NCBI RefSeq assembly: GCF_023516595.1
Contig: NZ_JAMGBG010000146.1
Location: 1-59,954 of the forward strand
Reading direction: 5' to 3'
DNA from: Streptomyces neyagawaensis
GTDB lineage: Bacteria > Actinomycetota > Actinomycetes > Streptomycetales > Streptomycetaceae
DNA: 59,954 nucleotides
Part shown: piece after piece, positions 8,965-18,295 of the stretch
Position numbering within the stretch: the stretch's first letter is position 1
Layout of the letters: every line of letters starts with the position of its first letter
The notes under the pieces: generated by a model
Database searches by the model: none
What the model was told of the DNA's origin: nothing
The model's input: the letters and a program-made list of their open reading frames with translations, nothing else
Position numbers and translations under genes: made by a program

Positions 8965-9346
8965 ACCGGCAACAGGAACACCGTCGGCGGTTGTCGTCGT
9001 CCGCCCGCTCCCGTCGCCGACGTCCAGAGCAGGCCGCCTGGTCAGCGACGCCCCGGAGATGAAGGCCATCGCCGACAGCTACGGCGAGGCGGCCGGGGCA
9101 CGGCTCGCGCCGGCCGCGGGAGCGGACCAGGCCGTCGTCGCCGTACCCGACCTGGAGGTCACCCTCGCCTGCCGGGACGCCGTCCGGCCGAGCGGGTGCG
9201 CGGCTCGCCCTGCGCTACGCGACGTCGTACCGACCCGGCGCGGTGACCGGATGGGACGCGAACGCCGGACTCGCAGCGGCGCGCCGTGCCGTACGGGGCG
9301 GGCGCGGCGCCCTGTCATGGAGCCCATTACCCGGCTTCGAACCAGC
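8965..9346. other. Intergenic region, no supported gene
   Basis: 382 bp between the M48-like gene and the end of the L/F-transferase gene, which converge. Around 9060-9220 a plus-strand frame reads MKAIADSYGEAAGARL and continues with protein-like composition, then loses sense near 9200. It could be a gene remnant, but I recognise no family. I see no clear terminator hairpin. Confidence 0.35.
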
Positions 9347-10138
9347 TCACCGGCCCGAACCCGTCGGCTGGGCGAGGCGGCGGGCGGGCAAGGTCGCCGT
9401 GGGCATCGGGAGACTGTCGTGTGCGGTGCGGTGGAGGTGTCGCACGTACTGCTCTCGCGGTACGAGAACGCCGCCCAGGTCACGGACGTGCGGGCTGTCC
9501 CGCTGCGCGTCGAGCAGTTCGCCGCCGGCCTGTGCGAAGCGCGCTGCGAGGTCGGTCACCGCGACCTTCGAGGCACCGGGGCGGCGGAAGAACATCGAGT
9601 CCATGCTGAAGACGGACCCGATCTGGACGCCGAAGACGCCGCCGATCAGATCGCCGTCCTCCCACACCTCGACGCTGTGCGCGTGACCCAGATCGTGCAG
9701 GCGGACCAGGCTCGTGATCAGCTCGTCGGTGAGCCACAGGGGGACGCGGCCGGCGCGGCATTCGCGGACGACCCCCTCGAACCGCCGGTCCAGGCTGGTC
9801 GACCACCGCAGCCGGTTGCGCAGCCGCCGGGCGAGGCTTCGGCTGAGGTGCGGGGCCGAGACGGGCAGCACCGGCCTGGGGTCGGGCGACCACCAGGCAA
9901 CCGCGTAGGGATCGGCCGATTCCTCGCCCACGAGCGGGATGCGACCCTCCTGCACCTGATCGGCGAAGACCACGTCGTTGAGGGCACGGGTGTACTCGTC
10001 GGACGCCGGGAACGGATAGACCCCGGCGCGGTACGCCGCCAGCAGGCTGTCGGGACTGAGGTCGGCGCCGAAGGCCACCGGACCGTCGGGCGCCGCTTCC
10101 AGCACGTCCAGCGCCTCCCAGCAAGGGCATCGGCTCAC
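9347..10138 (-). CDS. aat: Leucyl/phenylalanyl-tRNA--protein transferase homologue, coupled to NRPS
   Basis: 263-residue L/F-transferase (GNAT-like fold). Housekeeping members move Leu or Phe from tRNA to proteins with N-terminal Arg or Lys. Family motifs: FGADLSPDSLLAAYRAGVYP, AWWSPDPRPVL, RRFEGVVREC, LGHAHSVEVWEDGDLIGGVFG, SMFFRRPGASKVA and LLDAQRDSPHV. An insertion of about 34 residues (about 46-79) separates YPFPAS from AWWSPDPR. At the position of the E. coli catalytic-loop glutamate (GESMF) there is Asp (MDSMF); the Gln of the LIDCQ motif is kept (DAQ). Its GTG at 10138 overlaps the NRPS stop as GTGA, so the two are co-translated. That coupling points to a biosynthetic role: aminoacylating the free amine of the NRPS-bound residue. 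Confidence 0.93.
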   Translation of the reverse strand: MSRCPCWEALDVLEAAPDGPVAFGADLSPDSLLAAYRAGVYPFPASDEYTRALNDVVFADQVQEGRIPLVGEESADPYAVAWWSPDPRPVLPVSAPHLSRSLARRLRNRLRWSTSLDRRFEGVVRECRAGRVPLWLTDELITSLVRLHDLGHAHSVEVWEDGDLIGGVFGVQIGSVFSMDSMFFRRPGASKVAVTDLAARFAQAGGELLDAQRDSPHVRDLGGVLVPREQYVRHLHRTAHDSLPMPTATLPARRLAQPTGSGR

Positions 10139-13100
10139 CACTGCGCCGCTCCCTGCCCTTGGTCCTTCCCCGGCCGGACGGCTCCGTCCTGTTGGAGGAA
10201 GTCGATGTATCGGTCCATCATCTCCGCGTCCACCGGCGGAATGTCGATCCCGGCGTCCATCAGCGCCCGCTGCGCGTTGTCGCGGGTGAACTCCGTGAAA
10301 ACGCCCTGGAAGTACATCTCGCTCACGGAGATGTCGGCGCGCGCGCACCGGTCGACGAAGAGCGGGACGAACGGGGTGATCGGGTCGGTTGGGTGCCCGG
10401 CCGCGTACTTCATCAGAGCGGCGATCCACTCGGTGTAGGGGATCTCCTGGACCGGGTAACCCCGTCGGCGAAGGCGCTCGGCGAGCGAATTCAGCAGCGT
10501 GGGACGGGGGTTGGTGAGGTGGTAGACCTCGCCGCGAGCAGGATGGCGGGTGGAGATGTGCCCGATGGCGCGGGCGAGCTGGTCGGCCGGCAGGAAGTCC
10601 AGCGGCAGCCGGACGTCCGGGCACAGCCCGGTCCCCGCGATGAAGTCGATGAGGGCGGCCATCTCGCTGCTGGTGTTCAGCACGCCGGTTCCGCTGCTGC
10701 CCGTGACGTCCATCAGGCGGTAGACGGCGACCGGCAGGCCCGCGTCGGACGCCTTCCTCAGCAGCGCCTCGCCGACCCACTTGGTCTCCACATATCCCAC
10801 TGACAGGTACTCGGGGAAGCGCAGCGGCGTGTTCTCCGTCACCTCATGTACTCCGGCCGGCCCGAATCCGGCGAGCACCGCCATGCTGGAGGTGAAGTGC
10901 ACGGGGACGGCCCGGCCGGCGGCGAGACGGATGATCTCGTATGTTCCGTCGACATTGGCCGCGCGCAACTCGTGGTACGGATAGATGAAGTTGACGTGGC
11001 CGCCGAAGTGATAGACGGCGTCGATGGTCGACCCCAGCTCCTCGAACCGGCTCGGGGACAGCCCCAGGCCGGGCTTTCCCAGATCGCCGACGACCGGCTG
11101 GACACGATCGCTGGACAGATCGCTGAGGACGAACCGCTGGTGGCTCGCGCGGATCCGCTCCAGGCCGTGCTGGTCGTCGGAGGCCCTGACCAGGCAGAGG
11201 ATCCGTCCCGTCGTCCTGCGCAGCAGCTCGTCGATCATGTACGCGCCGCAGAACCCCGTCGCCCCTGTGAGGAGCACGTCGCCGGGGCGACAGGAGTCCG
11301 GAGCAGGCGCGTCACGGCCCACTGTCGGAACGCGCCGATCGGTCTCGGCGGCGAAGTCGACGCTCCCGCCGTCCGGTTGGGCCAGTGTGCCGGCACGTGC
11401 CTGGCGCACCGCCTCGGCGAACGCGGCGAGTGTCGGATACCGCAGCAGTGAACGGGTCAGGTCGCGGATCTGTGTGATGCCGATGCCGAATACGACGCGG
11501 GTCCGCGCGAGCATCTCCATGGCCAGCAGCGAATTGCCGCCCAGCTCGAAGAAGTCGTCATGCGGACGGACGTAGTCCACATCCAGGATCTGTCCCCACA
11601 ACTGGGCCATCCCCTGCGGCACCGGACGGTCGTCGACGCCGGTCGTCGGCGCCGTTGTCACGGATTCCGGCACGGCCTTGCGGTCGAGCTTTCCGCCGGG
11701 CGTGACGGGCAGCCGCTCCACCGCGTGGAAGGCGGCGGGGATCATATGGCCCGGCAGGACCTCGGAGAGTGCCGACCGCAGCCGTGCGCGCAGCACCGCC
11801 TCGTCGTCGGTCGGCGGCGAGGTCGCAGTGACGTACGCGACGAGGTCCCGGTCGCCGCTGCTGCGCGTCCGGACCACCACCATCGCCTGGCCGATCTCCG
11901 GCTGGGAGACAAGCGCGGCCTCGACCTCGGCCGGGTCGACCCGGAACCCGCGGATCTTCACCTGGTCGTCGACCCGGCCCAGGACTTCCAGGTTGCCGTC
12001 CGAGCGTCGGCGGCCCAGATCCCCGGTGCGATACATTCGGTCCCCGGGCGCCGAGCCGTGCGGGTCGGGCAGGAACTGCCGTGCGGTCAGGGCGGGTTGC
12101 CGCCAGATGCCGCGCGCCAGCCCCGGGCCGCCGATGTAGATCTCACCGCGTTCGCCCGGTGGCACCGGGCGCAACTCGGCGTCGAGCACGTGGACGTGAT
12201 TCCCCTCCAGAGGCCTGCCGATCGGGGCGACGGCGGTGTCCGGCGCGGCGAGCACTTCCTCGTTCAGGTCGCAGAGCGTGGAGGTGATGGTGGTCTCGGT
12301 GAGCCCGTAGGCGTTGACGAGCCGCGCGCCGGGGATCCGGTGCAGAATGGCTCGGCAGTCCTTCGTGGTGACGATCTCGCCGCCGACGATGACGAGCCTC
12401 AACGACGCGAGGCTCTCGTCGTGGTCCGCGACGGAGACGATCCGATGCCAGTAGGCGGGGGTCAGGTCGGCGACGGTGATCCCGTGCTCCGGGAGGCGGT
12501 GCAGCAGCTCGGTGGGCGCCCAGGTGCGCGTTCCCGCGAGGACGAGTGTCGCGCCGCTGATCAGCGGGGCGAAGATCTGCTCCAGCGAGGTGTCGAAGCC
12601 GAGCGCCGCAGCGTGCAGCACCCGGTCGCCGGGCGTCAGGCCGTATGCCCGGGCCACCGCGGTGAGGGAGTGTGCCAGTGACCGGTGGGCGATCATCACT
12701 CCCTTGGGAGGTCCGGTGGATCCGGAGGTGTAGATCACATAGGCGAGGTCGTGCGGCCCGGGGCCCTGGGCCGGCCGCGGTCCCCGCCGCGGCGCGTGCG
12801 CGGCCAGTTCCCCGGCGTGGAGGATCCGCGCCTCGCACTCGGTGAACATCGGGGCGTGCTCACGGCTGGAGACGATGAGGCGTGAACCGGTCTCCGCGAC
12901 GAGTCCGGTCATCCGCTGCCGCGGAGTCGCCGGGTCGAGAGGCAGTAACGCAGCGCCGGAATTCAGCACCGCCAGCAGCGCGACGATCAGCTCGGGCACG
13001 CGGTCGAGGCAGACGGTGACGACGGACTCCGCGCCGACGCCCGACTCCCGCAGCCGGTGCGCAAGCCGGTCGGCGCGGCCGGTCAGCTCGGCGTAGCTGA

Positions 13101-13410
13101 GCCGGCCCTCGTCCGAGAGCACCGCGAGAGCAGACGGTTCACGCCGCGCCCGCTTCCGGACCAGCTCGGGCACGGTGCCCGGCCAGGTTTCCGGGGGCCG
13201 CTGCTCGGCGCGGGTGCTCGCGGGCCGCATGTCGGTCCACAGGCGGTCGACCAGGTCCGCGCACCACCCGGCGGACTCCGGTCCGCCGACCTGGCGCCAC
13301 CCGGCCGGAATCCGGCGATCGGCGGGCCAGATCGCATACTGCTCCTCGTCATTGCGCAGCACGACGCACAGCGCAGCCTCCCCCGTCGGCGGGCGATCAC
13401 GTTTCGTCAC
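10135..13410 (-). CDS. Single-module NRPS: MbtH-adenylation-thiolation-thioester reductase
   Basis: 1091-residue cytoplasmic enzyme. An MbtH-like domain (about 10-65; NDEEQYAIWP, PAGW, WTDMRP) is fused in front of an adenylation domain (about 80-590; A3 VIYTSGSTGPPKGV, A5 NAYGLTETT, A7 YRTGDL, A8 GRVDDQVKIRGFR, A10 PGGKLDRKAV with Lys574). A carrier domain follows (DDFFELGGNSLLAME, Ser627 for phosphopantetheine). The C-terminal reductase has LLTGATGFCG for NADPH and YVETK (Tyr873, Lys877), so the product leaves as an aldehyde or alcohol. There is no condensation domain; the coupled L/F-transferase probably replaces it. The specificity residues read by eye are D273, T274, E277, D315, I341, G343, A367, I375, T376, K574; acidic E277 and D315 suggest a basic amino acid. 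The GTG at 13410 has GGGAG 7 bp upstream. Confidence 0.95.
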   Translation of the reverse strand: MTKRDRPPTGEAALCVVLRNDEEQYAIWPADRRIPAGWRQVGGPESAGWCADLVDRLWTDMRPASTRAEQRPPETWPGTVPELVRKRARREPSALAVLSDEGRLSYAELTGRADRLAHRLRESGVGAESVVTVCLDRVPELIVALLAVLNSGAALLPLDPATPRQRMTGLVAETGSRLIVSSREHAPMFTECEARILHAGELAAHAPRRGPRPAQGPGPHDLAYVIYTSGSTGPPKGVMIAHRSLAHSLTAVARAYGLTPGDRVLHAAALGFDTSLEQIFAPLISGATLVLAGTRTWAPTELLHRLPEHGITVADLTPAYWHRIVSVADHDESLASLRLVIVGGEIVTTKDCRAILHRIPGARLVNAYGLTETTITSTLCDLNEEVLAAPDTAVAPIGRPLEGNHVHVLDAELRPVPPGERGEIYIGGPGLARGIWRQPALTARQFLPDPHGSAPGDRMYRTGDLGRRRSDGNLEVLGRVDDQVKIRGFRVDPAEVEAALVSQPEIGQAMVVVRTRSSGDRDLVAYVTATSPPTDDEAVLRARLRSALSEVLPGHMIPAAFHAVERLPVTPGGKLDRKAVPESVTTAPTTGVDDRPVPQGMAQLWGQILDVDYVRPHDDFFELGGNSLLAMEMLARTRVVFGIGITQIRDLTRSLLRYPTLAAFAEAVRQARAGTLAQPDGGSVDFAAETDRRVPTVGRDAPAPDSCRPGDVLLTGATGFCGAYMIDELLRRTTGRILCLVRASDDQHGLERIRASHQRFVLSDLSSDRVQPVVGDLGKPGLGLSPSRFEELGSTIDAVYHFGGHVNFIYPYHELRAANVDGTYEIIRLAAGRAVPVHFTSSMAVLAGFGPAGVHEVTENTPLRFPEYLSVGYVETKWVGEALLRKASDAGLPVAVYRLMDVTGSSGTGVLNTSSEMAALIDFIAGTGLCPDVRLPLDFLPADQLARAIGHISTRHPARGEVYHLTNPRPTLLNSLAERLRRRGYPVQEIPYTEWIAALMKYAAGHPTDPITPFVPLFVDRCARADISVSEMYFQGVFTEFTRDNAQRALMDAGIDIPPVDAEMMDRYIDFLQQDGAVRPGKDQGQGAAQW

Positions 13411-13482
13411 CGTGGGTCTCCCGCCTCGCGCGGAGTTCTGCGGAGTACGACCTGCGCCCCTCGCGTACGAGGGCCGCCGCGC

Positions 13483-16400
13483 TCACGGCTTCCCTTTCGC
13501 GGGTGTCCCGCGAAAGCCGGCCAGGCGGCCGAGCGGTGGCGCGAGAACGAGGTGCTCCGCCGCCTCGGCGCTGACCGGCTCGGCGAAGAGGTACCCCTGG
13601 CCGAACCGGCAGCCCATGGAGATCAGCGACTCCTGCTGCCTCGCGTCCTCCACTCCTTCGGCGATCACCGTGAGACCGAGGGTGTCCGCGAGATGCGTGA
13701 TGCCCTCGACCAGCGCGTACTGTTCGGGCGAGCGCCCGAGGCCGTCGATGAACGACTTGTCGATCTTGAGTATCGAGATCGGGAACTCGCGCAGATAGCT
13801 CAGCGACGAGTAGCCCGTTCCGAAGTCGTCGATCGCGATACGGATACCGAGGTCGGTGAGCGAGCTCATCTCGGCCAGGATCCGTTCGTCGTTGTACATC
13901 AGCACATTCTCGGTCAGTTCCAGTACGAGATTCGACGGCTCGATGGCGGAGAGATCCAGAGCGCGCCGTATCACGTTGTGGAACTCCTCGTCCCGGAACT
14001 GACGCGGTGACACGTTCACGCTGACGTAGGGCGTGTTGCGGTCGGACCTCCCGCCGTGCAGCACGCACTCCTCCCACCGGACCGCCTCGGACGCGGCCTG
14101 GTCAAGCACCCACGCGCCGAGCGGAACGATCTGCCCGCTCTCCTCGGCCAGCGTGATGAACTGCTCGGGCAACACCATGCCGCGCGCGGAGTGGGGCCAG
14201 CGAACGAGCGCTTCGAACCCGGCGATCCGTCCGCTGGCCAACTCCACGATGGGCTGGTAAAGCACCATGAAGGAAGTCTCGATCGACGAACTGTCCAGGC
14301 CCTCCTGCAACTTGGCACGCTCAGCCATGCCGCTCTGCAGCTCCGGGTGGTAGCGGCGCCACTGGCGCTTGCCCGCCGTCTTCGCCGCGTACAGCGCGAG
14401 ATCGGCGTGTGTCAGCAGTTCGACCGAGTCGATGCTGTCCTCCGTCGTCGCGACGCCGATACTGGCGTACGTGCTCAACGGACCCACACTGAGCCGGAAC
14501 GGATCGGCGAACGCGGTCATCACATGCTCGGTGAACCGCTCCACGCCCGTCGGTGTGGCGGAGCCCTCCACCAGCAGGGCGAACTCGTCGCCGCCGATGC
14601 GCGCGGCGGTGTCGGAGGCACGGACGGTGGTCTGCAGCCGGAGTGACAGCGCGACCAGGAGTTCGTCGCCCACACCGTGGCCGTGCATGTCGTTGACGAC
14701 CTTGAAGTCGTCCACGTCGACGAAGAGCACGCCAACGATCGTACCGTCGCGCTGAGCCTGCACCAGGGCGTGGTTGACCCGCTCCTGGAAGAGCAGGCGG
14801 TTGGCCAGGCCGGTGAGCGGGTCGTGGAACGCCTGGTGGGTGAGTTCGCGTTCGAGCTTGCGCTGTTCGGTCACATCCCGCAGGGTGAGCACCACCCCGC
14901 CGACGGTGGCCTCGTCGCGTAGGTCGCTCCACCTCACCTCGACCTCGATGGTCGCCCGGTCGGCGCGGACCATGCGCCAGTGCTCGCGCCTGATCTGGTA
15001 CTCATGGCTCCCTATCCGGCCGAGCGTCTCGGCCACCGCGCGACTGTCCTGCGGCGGCACCAGATCGACGAGGTGGGTGCCCTCCAGGTGGGCATGTCCG
15101 AGCAGTTGGTCGGCGGAGGGGCTGGCGTAACGGACCTGGTCGCCGTCGAGGATGAGGATGACGTCGGAGGCGTTCTGTACCAGTGTGCGGAAGTACATCT
15201 CGCTGTTGCGCCGGTTGACCTCCTGGGCGAGGGCGATCCGCGCCACGGCAAGTGCGGCCTGCGCGGCGAGAGTCGCCAGCGTTTCGCGTAGCACGAGCAG
15301 GTCCCGCTCGTCCCCGGCCACGATCAGTGCCCCGATCAGCGGATCGCCGGAGGGGTGATCCTGCGACCTGAGCGGGCAGACCAGCGCATGCAGCGCAGGC
15401 CCCGAGGGGATCGGCCCCTCCTCCTCGCCCGTGAGGTGGGCGGCGAGATCGGGCCCCACACCGTCGAGGGTCACCAGGCGGTTCTCGCCGGACGCGATCA
15501 GTTCCTGTACGGCTGCGGTCACCGGCGCGGACAGGGGCCCGCGTACGTCGCCGTGCACCCCGTTCAGCCAGAGCGAGTTGTCCGGGACGGTGAGCAGCGC
15601 GGAACGCGGCGGGCTGTACGACATCAGCTCCGTCGCAGCGGAGTGGACGGCGGCGGCCACATCCGGCGGATCGCCCGCTCCGCCCAGCGACGACACCGCA
15701 TTACGCAGTATTTTCTCCCGGCCGACCGCCCGCCGGTGGGTCGCCACCACGCCCGCCAGACGGTAGAGCACAAGGAGGAAGAGCACCGCGGAGAACACCC
15801 CGATCACGCCGACCTCGGAACGCACACCGCGCACCGCCTCCGTCAGCAGGATGGCGGGCGCGATCAGCGACGCGAGCGTGAGCAGGCTCAGTCGGCCGGT
15901 GCCGGTGCCGGTGTCGGCGCGCCATGCCACCGGTTGGGTCAGCGACCGCATGCTCGGATCGAGCGCGGCGGCTGCCCAGGCGCCGTACAGGACGGCCCAG
16001 CCGAGATCGACGGCGGTACCCGTGCGCCAGGTCCCGTTCAGTTGAATCAGGCCGTAAGCCACGTCGGCGGCGAGCAGACCGATGGTGCCCACGGTGAGCA
16101 GCATGAGCGAGCGGCTCTTGCCGCCGTGGCCGACGAGCAGGCGCAGCAGCATGGCCAGTACGAGGATGTCGCCGAGTGGATAGGCGATGGAGAACGCCTT
16201 CTGCACCCAGGTGAGACCCTCGGCGCGGGCGTACGGATCGATGAGGAAGAGCCATGACAGCAGCGCCAGACCGACGGTCAGCGTCAGCGCGTCGACGAGG
16301 CTCGCGCGGTCGCGCCAGCTCGTGCGCCAGTGGACGAATCCCAGCAGCCCGGCCGCGTAGAGCGGATATGCCGCGAGATAGAAGCCGTCGGCGATCGATG

Positions 16401-16674
16401 GGAACGGGACTTCCTCGTCGGGCAATTGGATGAGGATGATCTGGGCGGCCTGGCCCGCGGCGAAGGCGAAGTTTCCCGCGGCGAGCAACAGCCAGGGGAG
16501 TCGATGCGCGGGGCGGTTGAGACGGATACCCAGGAGAATACCGACGACGCCGGTCGCTCCAATGGCGACGAAGATCAGCCGCTGTTCCGGGAATATGTAG
16601 TAGAACGCGGTCAGTACGACGATGCATGAGCTGACAGCGGCCGTCGCGGCCTGGCTTCGCAGTCGCGCGTTCAT
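13483..16674 (-). CDS. Membrane GGDEF-EAL cyclic-di-GMP enzyme
   Basis: 1063 residues. About ten hydrophobic segments (about 12-320) are followed by a GAF-like stretch (about 330-485), a PAS domain (about 490-605), GGDEF (694-698) with an RxxD inhibitory site just before it (RASD), and EAL (821-823) with intact LTENV and DDFGTGYSSL (949-958). Both diguanylate cyclase and phosphodiesterase motifs are complete, so it could make or break c-di-GMP according to a membrane or ligand signal. The ATG at 16674 has AGGAGG nine bases upstream. It ends 72 bp before the NRPS start on the same strand, so the three genes may form one transcript. It is a close relative of the first 1060 residues of the fusion at 43465-48042. 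Confidence 0.93.
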   Translation of the reverse strand: MNARLRSQAATAAVSSCIVVLTAFYYIFPEQRLIFVAIGATGVVGILLGIRLNRPAHRLPWLLLAAGNFAFAAGQAAQIILIQLPDEEVPFPSIADGFYLAAYPLYAAGLLGFVHWRTSWRDRASLVDALTLTVGLALLSWLFLIDPYARAEGLTWVQKAFSIAYPLGDILVLAMLLRLLVGHGGKSRSLMLLTVGTIGLLAADVAYGLIQLNGTWRTGTAVDLGWAVLYGAWAAAALDPSMRSLTQPVAWRADTGTGTGRLSLLTLASLIAPAILLTEAVRGVRSEVGVIGVFSAVLFLLVLYRLAGVVATHRRAVGREKILRNAVSSLGGAGDPPDVAAAVHSAATELMSYSPPRSALLTVPDNSLWLNGVHGDVRGPLSAPVTAAVQELIASGENRLVTLDGVGPDLAAHLTGEEEGPIPSGPALHALVCPLRSQDHPSGDPLIGALIVAGDERDLLVLRETLATLAAQAALAVARIALAQEVNRRNSEMYFRTLVQNASDVILILDGDQVRYASPSADQLLGHAHLEGTHLVDLVPPQDSRAVAETLGRIGSHEYQIRREHWRMVRADRATIEVEVRWSDLRDEATVGGVVLTLRDVTEQRKLERELTHQAFHDPLTGLANRLLFQERVNHALVQAQRDGTIVGVLFVDVDDFKVVNDMHGHGVGDELLVALSLRLQTTVRASDTAARIGGDEFALLVEGSATPTGVERFTEHVMTAFADPFRLSVGPLSTYASIGVATTEDSIDSVELLTHADLALYAAKTAGKRQWRRYHPELQSGMAERAKLQEGLDSSSIETSFMVLYQPIVELASGRIAGFEALVRWPHSARGMVLPEQFITLAEESGQIVPLGAWVLDQAASEAVRWEECVLHGGRSDRNTPYVSVNVSPRQFRDEEFHNVIRRALDLSAIEPSNLVLELTENVLMYNDERILAEMSSLTDLGIRIAIDDFGTGYSSLSYLREFPISILKIDKSFIDGLGRSPEQYALVEGITHLADTLGLTVIAEGVEDARQQESLISMGCRFGQGYLFAEPVSAEAAEHLVLAPPLGRLAGFRGTPAKGKP

Positions 16675-17047
16675 CCCAACTAACCTCCTGGGAGGGCCAC
16701 TTGCTGCAGGGGGCGGACCGAGCTGGGCGAACGGCACCGGGCGACGGCGGAGAGGCCCCGTAGGACCCAGGACCATCGGTCGATACAGGGTCGCCGTTGT
16801 ACAAGGTCGCCGGAATACGGGCTTCTTCTCGCCGAGACATCGACGTGTCTTCCCTCAAGCTAACGTGGCCCGCCATTTACCGCACGTGCAGGGGGAGATA
16901 AAGCGTCCGGAGCGATCCAGAGAGACGACGCTTCGCGTCGCGGGACACCGTGCCATGCGGGAAAATGGAGCACGTGAAATTGGAGGACGCGGAAACCGGA
17001 CCGGATCCGCCCAGCGACGATCGGCTCCTGACGGAGCGCGGAGTCCC
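16675..17047. other. Divergent intergenic region upstream of GGDEF-EAL and MFS genes
   Basis: 373 bp with promoters expected for both directions. A small perfect hairpin is present at 16926-16940 (CGACGC, loop TTC, GCGTCG). An in-frame ATG at 16954 could extend the MFS protein, but the added residues are polar and unlike a transporter start. The YGTA-N4-TACR tandem operator of the polysaccharide promoters is not found here. Confidence 0.4.
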
Positions 17048-18238
17048 ATGCTCTCCGATTACCGCCGGATCTTCACTCCTGCAGGCAGTCTGCTCTTCTC
17101 CGCCGCGGGCTTCATTTCGCGCCTTCCGCAGTCGATGATCGGCGTCGGCATCGTCACCATGGTTTCACAGCTCGGCGGCGAGTACCGGCTCGCCGGCTCG
17201 GTCTCCGCCACGCAGGCGCTCGCCGGCGCGGCGGTCGGACCGCAGATCTCCCGGCTGGTCGACCGTCATGGCCAGCGCCGGGTCGTTCTCCCGGCGACAG
17301 CCGTGACGGTCGCCGCCATCTGCGCGCTGCTGCTGTGCGCCCGGTACGGCGCCCCGGACTGGACGCTGTACGTCGCGGCGGCGGTGGCGGGCTGCATGCC
17401 CAGCATGGGCGCGCTCGTGAGGTCTCGCTGGGCCGAGCTCCACAGAAGGGCACCACGGCTGCTGCACACCGCGTACGCGCTGGAGTCGGTGCTCGACGAG
17501 GTGGTCTACATCGTCGGCCCGGCGCTGGCGATCACGCTGTCGACCAGCGTCTTCGCAGAGGCCGGACCGCTGGCGGCCGGGGTCCTGCTCGCCGTCGGCG
17601 TCCTGTTGTTCGCCGCCCAGCGGCGTACGGAACCGCCGGTGCGCGCCGCGCCGCAACGCGCCGGGGGCTCCGCGCTGCGCATCCCGGGACTCGGCCTGCT
17701 GGTGCTGACGCTGACGTCGGTGGGCGCGTCCTACGGTTCGGTGGAGGTCGCGACAGTTGCGTACGCCGGCGCACACGACCACACGGCGCTCTCCGGCCCG
17801 CTGCTGGGCGTGTACGCGCTCGGCTCCGGACTGGCGGGCGCGGTCTTCGGCGCGGTGAGCCCGCGGGGGGCGATCACGGGGCGGCTGCTGGTCAGCGTCT
17901 GGGTGATGGCCGTGACGATGGCACCGCTGTTGTTCGCGCCGAGTCTCGCGGTGCTGGCGGTGGTGCTCTTTGCGGCGGGCATGGCCGTCGCGCCGACCCT
18001 GATCACCACGATGGGGCTGGTGGCCCATCTGGCGCCGGCCGCCCAGCTCACCGAGAGCATCACCTGGGTCGTCTCAGGCCTCTCCGTCGGGGTGGCGCTG
18101 GGCTACGCCGCGTCCGGGTGGCTGATCGACGCGGCGGAGGCCCCGGCGGGCTATTGGGTGGCGTGCGCGGCGGCCCTCCTCGCGGCCTCGACGGTCTCCC
18201 TCGCCCTGCCACGGCTCACCCGCGCGGACGCGCGGTGA
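17048..18238 (+). CDS. MFS transporter, probable exporter
   Basis: 396-residue major facilitator protein with about 12 transmembrane segments. The loop 2-3 signature is visible as SRLVDRHGQRRVV. The proline- and arginine-rich central loop (AAQRRTEPPVRAAPQRAG) separates the two six-helix halves. Start is ATG at 17048 behind GGAGCGCGGAG. It is divergent from the GGDEF-EAL/NRPS/L-F-transferase genes and convergent with the TetR gene. Placement suggests efflux of the predicted peptide product or control by the TetR protein; the substrate is unknown. Confidence 0.88.
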   Translation: MLSDYRRIFTPAGSLLFSAAGFISRLPQSMIGVGIVTMVSQLGGEYRLAGSVSATQALAGAAVGPQISRLVDRHGQRRVVLPATAVTVAAICALLLCARYGAPDWTLYVAAAVAGCMPSMGALVRSRWAELHRRAPRLLHTAYALESVLDEVVYIVGPALAITLSTSVFAEAGPLAAGVLLAVGVLLFAAQRRTEPPVRAAPQRAGGSALRIPGLGLLVLTLTSVGASYGSVEVATVAYAGAHDHTALSGPLLGVYALGSGLAGAVFGAVSPRGAITGRLLVSVWVMAVTMAPLLFAPSLAVLAVVLFAAGMAVAPTLITTMGLVAHLAPAAQLTESITWVVSGLSVGVALGYAASGWLIDAAEAPAGYWVACAAALLAASTVSLALPRLTRADAR

Positions 18239-18295
18239 GTCACCGGCCCGCGTCCCGCGCAGGCGGTTGTGGCTGGCCCCGCCGCCGCGGACCCC

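Noticed and set aside
9060..9340. Possible gene fragment between the M48-like gene and aat
   Set aside because: A short stretch reads like protein, but no family, start signal or extended frame supports it. Kept only as an intergenic note.
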